Shown: piece after piece, positions 56,511-64,000 of the stretch
Layout of the letters: each line of letters starts with the position of its first letter
How positions within the stretch are numbered: position 1 is the first letter of the stretch
Assembly: GCF_029867415.1 (NCBI RefSeq)
Contig: NC_081185.1
Location: 26,027,293-26,091,292 of the forward strand
DNA from: Vicia villosa
Lineage: Eukaryota > Streptophyta > Magnoliopsida > Fabales > Fabaceae
DNA length: 64,000 bases
Direction: 5' to 3'
Program-made: the position numbers and the translations under genes
The notes under the pieces: model-generated
The model's database searches: none
Told to the model about the DNA's origin: nothing
The model's input: the letters and a program-made list of their open reading frames with translations, nothing else

Positions 56511-57093
56511 GATAGCCAGTAGCAGAAGTGCTAGGAATCTTAGGAGTATCCCTCAGAGTACTCAATTCGATCTTCAACAGATGTTGTAATGCTTGAGCCA
56601 GCAATATATTGATCTTGATGGATTGACGCTTAGGTACGTCTGGCTTTCTTCGTTGTTGTAGAACTGCTTCAACAGATAGGTTGCGTTCATTATGACCTTT
56701 CTAGTTGTACATAGCATTAGCCATATGAGGCTTCTCAGGTGAGTTGAAGTCAATGATCTTGTCATCAATTAAGTCTTGAATCCCATGCTCCAATGGTTCA
56801 CAATTTTCGGTATCGTGGCTAACACATCTTGCATTGTATTTGTACCCAGGAGCAGAATTGGCAGAAACTGGATATGGAGGCAATAGAATGATCACGCTCC
56901 GATTGAGCAATTATTGTAGAACTTGAGACAGCGGCATGTGCCACGGAATAAACTTTGTTGTGCGTGCTGATCCTTTTTCTTCTGAGTCAACAAGGCTTTT
57001 CAACTCGTCTTGCCCCTTGACCAAGTTCAGAATCAAAACTTAGAACTAGATATTCTGAGCCTGGAGATTTTTGACTGATTGCTCGAGATCCAT
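56511..57093 (-). pseudogene. Element C gag N-terminal and central remnant
   Basis: On the minus strand an ATG at 57093 begins MDLEQSVKNLQAQN, a coiled-coil-like Gag start comparable with A's MEDFEQENEEL, and soon meets a stop. Downstream, 56910-56701 encodes SHDTENCEPLEHGIQDLIDD, resembling a Tat gag knuckle and linker. Several frameshifts and stops are present. The middle (capsid) part of gag is missing. It is interrupted by element D at the GAGTT site. Confidence 0.7.
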
Positions 57094-58322
57094 TTGTGCT
57101 GAAATAAACAGCAAGAGAGAATAGGAAGCCTATGGCGGAAACCTGTTATGCAATTTTTATGAATGTAGATGCAATGTTTTCAAGGATCGTTAGGAATTTT
57201 ATTTCACGACATATAGGAATTAAATTGGTCGGATCCTTGTCTGAAGATCTCTGACTTTCGTCCTGGAACATCCTTCGTTGAGAATCAAGCTCACCATATC
57301 GAGTGGGTCATCGCCTCTGATTCGGGATATCTCTAAATTTGAAAGTATATGGCTAGAGGAAAATAAATCCTCTTGCCCCTTACTAGGTACTGAGTCTCTG
57401 AATTGGAAGGTGTGTGGCCGGAGGAAAATAAATCCTCTCGCCCCTAGATAGGAATTTCGTCCTTGATTAGAGCACTTGAAATTGTGCACCCTAAATCCCT
57501 AAGATCCTTGAAAGGGTTAGTTAACATGTGATGTTAAGATATTATGATGTCATGCGGATGCAATGCATTAAGTAAAGCATAAGGTAATAAGGACGAATTG
57601 TCCTACAGGAAAATCCTGCAAGGAAATAAAAGGTTAAACCATAAGGTAATGAGGACGAAATGTCCTACAAGCAAATCCTGCAAGGAAATAGAAAGGTTAG
57701 ATAACAATCGGTTAGATAACAAACAAGTCACACAAGAGTCCTTGGGTTAAAAGGCTTGCATGGAGTCTGACCAGGTAACTACCCTTCCCCAATAGGTACT
57801 TCTAAGGATAAGGATGAAATCAGCAACAGGTTCTACAAAGTTACTCAGAATGGTCAGTCCTTCTAAAGCACCCTCGAACATGAAACATACATACCATGCA
57901 ATGATACTTTGAGAAAGAACCTATCTGAGTTGTAGTATCGGGTAGCGACTATGCCCTCAACATACATCAAGAGTAGTCCCCCCACTACGTTCCTAAAGGC
58001 CAAGATGGGTTAAAGGTAACTAAAGGTCCTTAAGCTCCGACTCACCCACAGATATCCACACGAACCTCCCTCATACAAGAGAAGCATGCAAACACCCATA
58101 GAGGCCTAACTTAAGCGTGAACTCTCATATTGACCAATCCTCCACATACATGAAGGAGGTCGCCATGACTATGCCACTCTTATCTTAAGGTGCACTCGAA
58201 TCCGGGTATAGGATTCATCTTCCACTCAATACCCAAAACAACCTTGAAAAATAAAGCAAGCAAACAAACAATTATTAAAGTGATCCTAAACTTTAAGGTA
58301 ACCCCTCTTTTATTCGAAAGCG
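57094..58322 (-). other. 5' untranslated leader of element C
   Basis: No gene recognised; the 89-codon minus ORF at 57220-57489 has no motif. Two direct repeats of about 60 bp (57578-57636 and 57639-57699) each contain AGGAC..GTCCT. The segment GAATCCGGGTATAGGATT (58199-58216) matches the leaders of A and B. Confidence 0.55.
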
Positions 58323-58340
58323 TCCCCAGCAGAGTCGCCA
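58323..58340 (-). promoter_or_regulatory. Primer binding site of element C
   Basis: On the minus strand TGGCGACTCTGCTGGGGA, identical to A and B, four bases from the LTR end at 58345. It fixes C's orientation as minus. Confidence 0.88.
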
Positions 58341-60180
58341 GTTCTGTAATACAGTGAACTGACTTTATCGAAATGTGCGGATAACAAGAGTCGCCACCGA
58401 CTTTTATTTTATCCAATTGGAAAGGCAAAAAGAACAGGAAAGACCTTTGAAAGATTTTGAGTTCGGGGGGTAAGTTATACAAAGGGAAGGTGTAAGGCAC
58501 CCTTTGCATCCATGGTTATCCATGGGCTCTTAAATGCTTAGCTCACTTTGTTTGAATTGTTTGAAAAGTAGGGTGTGAATAGAAAAGATTTTGTTAAGGA
58601 CTTTAGCTTGTAAATAAGCGTAGCCTTGTTTTGAAAGTATTTGAAAAGAGAGGTGTGAAAAGTAATTTGAATTTTTGTATTGATTGTGAGCAAGCAATTA
58701 AGAACTACCTACCCTAAGTTCGTCTTTCTTGTTCTTTAAGTCTTTCGTTTGAAAGGGTCTATCCATACCATGAGAGGGCAGGAAGTATTTCAATTGGATG
58801 TGCGGGTCATCGAAGATAATCGTTCGCCATAAGACTGTCCCTACCATAAAGAGGGCAGGTAGTCTAAGGGAAGGATATAATAGTCATTTAGGCAACAGTA
58901 AGGATATCTTAGCATTCGAAGGGACTATCACCATTTAATCGAGGGACGTGATCATATTTATCGTAGGCAACTCGAAGGGACTATGATCTTTTATTGGAGG
59001 GACGTGGTGATTTTTGAATCGCAGGCGGCAAGCTAAGGTATCCCTACGCTCGAAGGGACTTGACTATTTGATCAAAATCGAAGGCAACAGGCAACAAGAA
59101 GGGTACCCTAAAGGTGCGTGTGTGTAGCAATCACGTGTTAGATTCGGATATTTAATCTTGAATTAGTGATCTACGTCCAGTTATTAGTCTTGTCACTCCC
59201 TAATTTACTAACCACGCAGTTAATATAATAACAGAAAATAAATTGCGGAAATTAAATCCTACGCTATTATAGAGCTTCGGGATTGGGGGGATACATAACC
59301 AAAAAATGGGGGAAGCGGAAAGTAAAATGCGAGGAAATAAAATCCTAATTACTATTACGTTACAAAAATTGCAACCTATACACCTTCTAGAATTTAAATA
59401 ACAGAGATTAAATAATGACATAAATAATTAAGTAACAGCATAATTTAATAAAAGACGAAATTTAAACAAACATACGACATTCAAGAGTTTTGAGATGAGA
59501 AGAGAATCGTGAATTGAATTTTAAGTTTTTGAAAACAAATTTGTGGTGATAAACCTTAAATCTTACAAGTTAAACGGAAAACCTAAGATTATGTTTATGA
59601 TTAATTTTAACAAGCCTAAAAATAAAATGTTAGCCTAATGGAGAAAACACCAACCTTACAGTTAATGGGCAATACCTACCTAATTAGGGTTAAGGGGAAA
59701 GGTTAATTATAAAACCTAAAATTAATTTATTATTAAACCTAAAATTAATTAAAATTAATAACCTAAAATTAATTAAAATTATTAGCCTGAAATTAAATTA
59801 TTATCTAAAATAAAAAATCATAATAATTAATTAAATCTAAAATTAGTTATCTAATTATTAAGACTAATCCTAATTTAAATTAAAAACTAAAAGAAATTCA
59901 ACTAAAGAAAAACTAAGTTAAAAAAGAAAAAAAAGACAAAATAAGAAAAATAATAAATAAATAAAAAAAGGAAAAGAAAACCTGGCTGGGCGTTTGGATC
60001 GGGTGCTGCCAGTCTTTGAGGGTGTACGGTGGAAGAGCGCGTCTGGAGCGTTGGATCTTTGGAATGATGAGATCTGATGGTCAGCATTGAAGGTGTACCG
60101 TACGTTCTGACGGACCATGCGCGTTGGATCTTGTGGAGATAAGTATTTTGATAAAGTAAAAATAATATATGGCAGCTCCA

Positions 60181-60237
60181 GGAATCGAACCAGAGTCCCT
60201 TTAGTGACATATCTTCACTCGCCAGCCAACTGAGCCA
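60181..60237 (-). other. tRNA-like module in right LTR of C
   Basis: Same A box (60225-60237) and B box (60181-60191) as in the left LTR. Confidence 0.55.
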
Positions 60238-60947
60238 AGTTGTTAATTTGTTCGTAAAACAATCATGATTTAATAAATATAATACACGCGCACTAATATT
60301 AATTTCAAATGAAAGTCAAAGTGGGCCCCCTGGTTGCGCCTGCAGCCAATGAAGTACGGAGAGAGAGACGCTCGTTTTTGACCAACGAATCAGGTAAAGC
60401 CACATGACGGTCAAGAATTCAACGGTCACTATTCATCATCTCTTTCATCCATACCTGCGGATTCTTCCATGGACCTTGCTGCGAAATTTCTTGCGAGTTT
60501 TCATGGCTATTCCTACACAGATTCAAACTCAAAAAAAACACGTTACATGAAACGAGAAGATGTCCAAATTCACTAATCCAGACGTTGTGAGTTCAATGGT
60601 GATTGTGGTTTGGAGTATAACGGTCTGCATCTACAAAACCGAATCACAAAAACATTGTGCCCTAGCCATGGCATATTCCATTCCATGCGTTAAAACTCAC
60701 AAATAATGGTTCAAAACAGTCCTAAATATGATCATGAACATAAAGGTATGCATATAATAGATTCATGTTATGTGAACGAAGAGTTTGAAATTTAAACTTT
60801 ACTTTCACGATGGAGCAACTTGGAGGTGATGATTGGTCGCGTGCTATGCCTCAACAAGGGTTGGGAACGATTCCTCAGGTCTCCAAGAGTATGATTCAGC
60901 GCTTATAATTGAATGAGAGAGGTTCTTTCACGAAAAAATCTTTGCCC

Positions 60948-60956
60948 TAGTTTATA
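60948..60956 (-). promoter_or_regulatory. Possible TATA box in 5' LTR of C
   Basis: TATAAACTA on the minus strand. This is the copy that would drive C's own transcription. Confidence 0.4.
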
Positions 60957-62204
60957 GTGAAATTTGGAACCCTTGCTCTTGGTTGCTCCCTTCCTAATTT
61001 CGTTCCCCTAATGACTGAGTATGTTGTGGAATATATAGGGAGTAACTTAGGGTTAGAAGTTTTGGAGGAAATCAAATATTTGATTGAAAAAGAATCCAAA
61101 GAAAATTTGATTGATTTTTTGCATGAAAACTTGCCAAATTGGTATAAAATATTTCCAATTTTTCCTTGAACGAAACTCACTTGATTTGCCTTGATTATTG
61201 ATGATATATTGAATCAATTTGGGATCAAATATAATCTTTGGCTATTTCTAGCATTTTATTCAATTTACATTGAATTTAAATGATTTAAATTCAAAATAAA
61301 ATAAATAATAAATACTAAAAATGATGGGAATGGTCTATGGGTCGTGGATGGTCTTAAAATAAAGATTGGATGAAAAGAAAATAGGCCCATTTGGAAATAT
61401 TTGGAATTTTGGACCTTTTCTCTTCATACACGCCCTTGAAAATAGGTGAACTTGTACACCTTGCCATTTCCTCATACTTCAACATTTTTCTAAGTTCTTG
61501 AACTTTTTAGAAACCTTGAAGAGTCCTCTAACCAATGTCTTTGGTCTCATGTCAAAGTAATTTTCCATTCTCCTTGTATGCTCTTTTGGAAAAAATGACT
61601 TTTGGTAGACTTTTGAAAAGGACCTATAATGTTTTGATCCATATCTCCCACATGAAGCATTTTTAGACTTGGCATGTGAGAGACAAACTTGTAGAGAATT
61701 CAATTTCCTTCAAAATGAGCTTTGGATGGAAAATTTCTGATGTTCCATGTGAGAGTTATGGCTGGTCAAAGTTTAGTTGACTTTTCCTATAAAAACCCTA
61801 ATTTAGAAACCTTTTGATTTGTTGATTTTCGATCTTCCCTTGATGAACCATGATCAATTTTTGATCAAATGGTGAATGACACTTCAATACGAGGATCTTG
61901 ACAAAAAATTAGGAGTTTTGACTTTCCTTTGACCACAGTTGACTTTTAGGTTAACTTAGTCGACTGTTGACTTTTTGAGTGACCAATCCTTTGAATTGAG
62001 ACTTGATACTTGTCCTGTATATAATGTGAGATATATTGAGCCATATGAGATGCCTTGGAGCCATTGATTCACTATTTTTTCTTTGAATAAGCCAAACCCT
62101 AATTCTTTGACTTTGCTTAGGAGAGTGTGTCTTGAAGCTTTGTGTTTTGATTTGAATTTGAATAGGAGAAAATGTGTGGGCAAATTTTGGGGTATGACAC
62201 CAAC

Positions 62205-62460
62205 AAAATGTCAATGACATTATTTTGTGATAATCTGAGTGCTATCAACATTTCCAAGAATCTAATTCAACATAGCAGGACAAAACACATTGATATTCGC
62301 CACCATTTTATAAGGGAGCTTGTGGAGGATAACATTGTTTCCTTAGAACATGTCGCTACTGAGATGCAACTAGCACACATCTTCACCAAGGCCCTGGATG
62401 CAAATCAATTTGAAAACCTGCGAGGCAGGCTTGGGGTCTGCGTCTATGAAGGTTTGTAGC
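62205..62460 (+). pseudogene. Element E, part 3: Ty1/copia RNase H C-terminal part
   Basis: The frame resumes after C's target duplication with NKMSMTLFCDN and continues through HSRTKHIDIRHHFIRE to IFTKALDA and a TAG at 62457-62459. These are the last RNase H catalytic region (Asp of CDN, and the HIDIRHHF segment) and the usual C-terminal end of copia Pol. It forms one gene with 42122-42414 and 42871-43262, now split by two insertions and a premature stop. Confidence 0.88.
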
Positions 62461-63782
62461 AGTCCGAATTGTTTGACGGATCTCCCAGAGGTGTGTGTCT
62501 GTTTACGGTGATTTCCGGTAAACAACTGCTAGTCCTCCAAACTATAGAATATACTTTGGTTACTCGCAGGATCGACTAGATTGATCCTAGGACATAGTCA
62601 AAAAGGTTGTCATTTGTGATGAATTGGTTCATATAGGTTGATTATTTGGTCTTCGATATAAGGATTAAATAGACAAAATGTAAAGGCTAACAATCACCTT
62701 GTTGTTATACACGTAAATATAACTCTGGCGAAAGATAGAACAAAGATAAACTTGCAGGAAATTTAGAATACAAGAACGTAAATTGCAAAAAGTAAATACT
62801 TCGAAATAAGTTAAAACGAAAGATAAAATTGCAAGAATGTAAATGACTGGAATGTAACGAAAGATAGAAAAAATACTTGAAAAGATACTTGTATTAAGAT
62901 GAATACAAACATATTAAAGATGGTGGTGTCATACGTACATTTCTCAGCAAACTCGTTCTCTTAACGCTTGATACTTGAGTAATTTGTGAGTGATTTGTAC
63001 AAAATGAACACACGGAATCCTAACATTAAGACCCTTATTAATACTAATTTCGACCTTAACGGTCCTACACTAACATGATGCCACGTTGCTCACATGCATA
63101 CGCTTCGAATCCCTGGGGCGCCATCTGTCCTTATTCGGTTACAAAGACTCTTTCAAAATTCAAATCTTCCCACCTGAATCCTCTTTCGATATGTGGCAGC
63201 GTGATCAGAACCAAGAATGCTACGAAAACACGCCAAGCTTCAGTACCCTTCGTATTTCATAAAAACGCTTAAGTTTTAAAGATAATTTACTTCGAACTAG
63301 CTCCAACACTTATTATCTTTGTTTTAACTTAAACAACATCCTCGAACATGGCCATCAGTAGCCATTTTATTTCTCGAAATGGTCATCAGTAACCATTCTT
63401 CCTTGAACTTTAATCCTTCAAAGAATATTTTCTTCAAACAAAATCTCCAGCCAACAAATTGCCCCCAATAAATGCCTGTTTCGAAAGCAAGAGAAATAGG
63501 CGTTTCTTGTCGTGATGAGATTTCGTCTTACTCATTCTTTAGAGTTCCAAGACAACTGACTAACGTCATAATCATTCAAGACTCAACTTTCAAAACGTCT
63601 TGTCATTTTCAAAAACGTCTCCTCAGAACGTGCATTCCCACGTTTTGTTATTACTTGTGATCATTACTCCTATATACTAGGAGTAAGGCTAACAACTATT
63701 CGACCGCCATTGGATTAAATCAACGTTTTCCGCGTGTCCTTTGACCTTTACCCAAAAGATTTGAAAGGGTTTACGTTAAACC
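62461..63782. other. AT-rich unassigned region right of copia fragment E
   Basis: No coding region recognised; the short ORFs at 63075-63272 and 63472-63660 have no motif. The region after 62461 may include E's 3' non-coding DNA or LTR, but no partner LTR is in the window. The phrases CGAAAGATA and AA(G/C)GTAAAT recur at 62725-62870 without a clear period. Confidence 0.4.
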
Positions 63783-63790
63783 TTTAAATA
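63783..63790 (+). promoter_or_regulatory. Possible TATA box upstream of ORF at 63901
   Basis: TTTAAATA lies about 110 bases before the ATG, followed by a C/T-rich leader (CTTCACACAACTTCCACTTT), a common plant arrangement. Confidence 0.35.
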
Positions 63791-63900
63791 CCTGAACCTT
63801 TGCCTTCACACAACTTCCACTTTCATTCTCCTGCAATTATCACAGAGAAAAAAAATCCTCTTTGGTTTTGTTTAACCCAATTCTTAAATCAAACTCATCC

Positions 63901-64000
63901 ATGGCGTCTTCTTCAAATGCTCTCCAACCTATTCAAAAGCTTCAAAATCCCACACAGATAGGGAATCAACAACACATTCCAGACCCAAATGCCGCAGAGG
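63901..64000 (+). CDS. Start of an unidentified ORF, cut by the window end
   Basis: An ATG in a good plant start context (ATCCATGGCG) opens a frame that stays open for the remaining 100 bases, beginning MASSSNALQPIQKLQ and rich in Q, N, P and S. No domain can be recognised in 33 residues. The upstream TATA-like box and pyrimidine-rich leader make it a better candidate than other small ORFs. It could be a host gene, or the gag or ORF1 of another element. Confidence 0.4.
   Translation, partial: MASSSNALQPIQKLQNPTQIGNQQHIPDPNAAE

Larger units (their letters stand above)
58345..62199 (-). repeat. 5' LTR of element C (inverted)
   Basis: Matches 43263-47108 with a few substitutions and small indels, including about 20 extra bases near 59315. 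It contains a TATA box and tRNA-like module as in the other LTR. Confidence 0.92.

Overview
This window looks like repeat-dense plant nuclear DNA, most likely from a large-genome legume such as the pea/vetch/lentil group (Fabeae). That is an inference from three things: Ogre-type Ty3/gypsy elements with 6.1-kb LTRs, a long AT-rich satellite array, and nested LTR retrotransposons. I found no complete host gene. The only candidate for a non-repeat gene is an open reading frame that begins at 63901 and runs off the right edge.

Layout. (1) 1-21256 is element A, a + strand Ogre/Tat element. It has a partial 5' LTR (1-2082), PBS, a frameshifted ORF1, an intact gag-protease ORF, a putative intron, an intact RT-RNaseH-integrase ORF, a structured and repetitive 3' UTR, and a complete 3' LTR (15149-21256). 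If complete it would be about 25.3 kb. (2) 21257-30133 is element B, an inverted relative of A. Its gag start, ORF1, PBS and 5' LTR survive, and A appears to have inserted into B's gag. (3) 30134-42121 is a satellite of about 69-bp monomers in a roughly 2.07-kb (about 30-monomer) higher-order repeat, cut on the left by B's LTR and on the right by a copia fragment. (4) 42122-62460 is a four-level nest. A Ty1/copia RT-RNaseH fragment (E) is interrupted by a 451-bp foldback element and by an inverted Tat-type element C (43263-62199, TSD CCAAC). C is interrupted by a copia derivative D that carries only gag and a short degenerate remnant (50712-56505, TSD GAGTT). D's 5' LTR carries a small Mutator-like MITE. 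(5) 62461-64000 is unassigned AT-rich DNA followed by a promoter-like region and the start of an ORF.

How the parts work. A carries Gag, protease, RT, RNase H and integrase for its own replication; its only obvious coding lesion is a 1-base slip in ORF1. C has LTRs, a PBS identical to A's and a broken gag but no pol, so it would need enzymes supplied in trans. The most unusual signals are non-coding: several families of short stem-loops whose stems change in a compensatory way while the loops stay constant (A's LTRs, A's 5' UTR, and just after pol, with counterparts in C), and tRNA-like modules with A- and B-box sequences in sense orientation inside the LTRs of both Tat families and in the foldback element. 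All statements come from reading the sequence; no database search or folding program was run.
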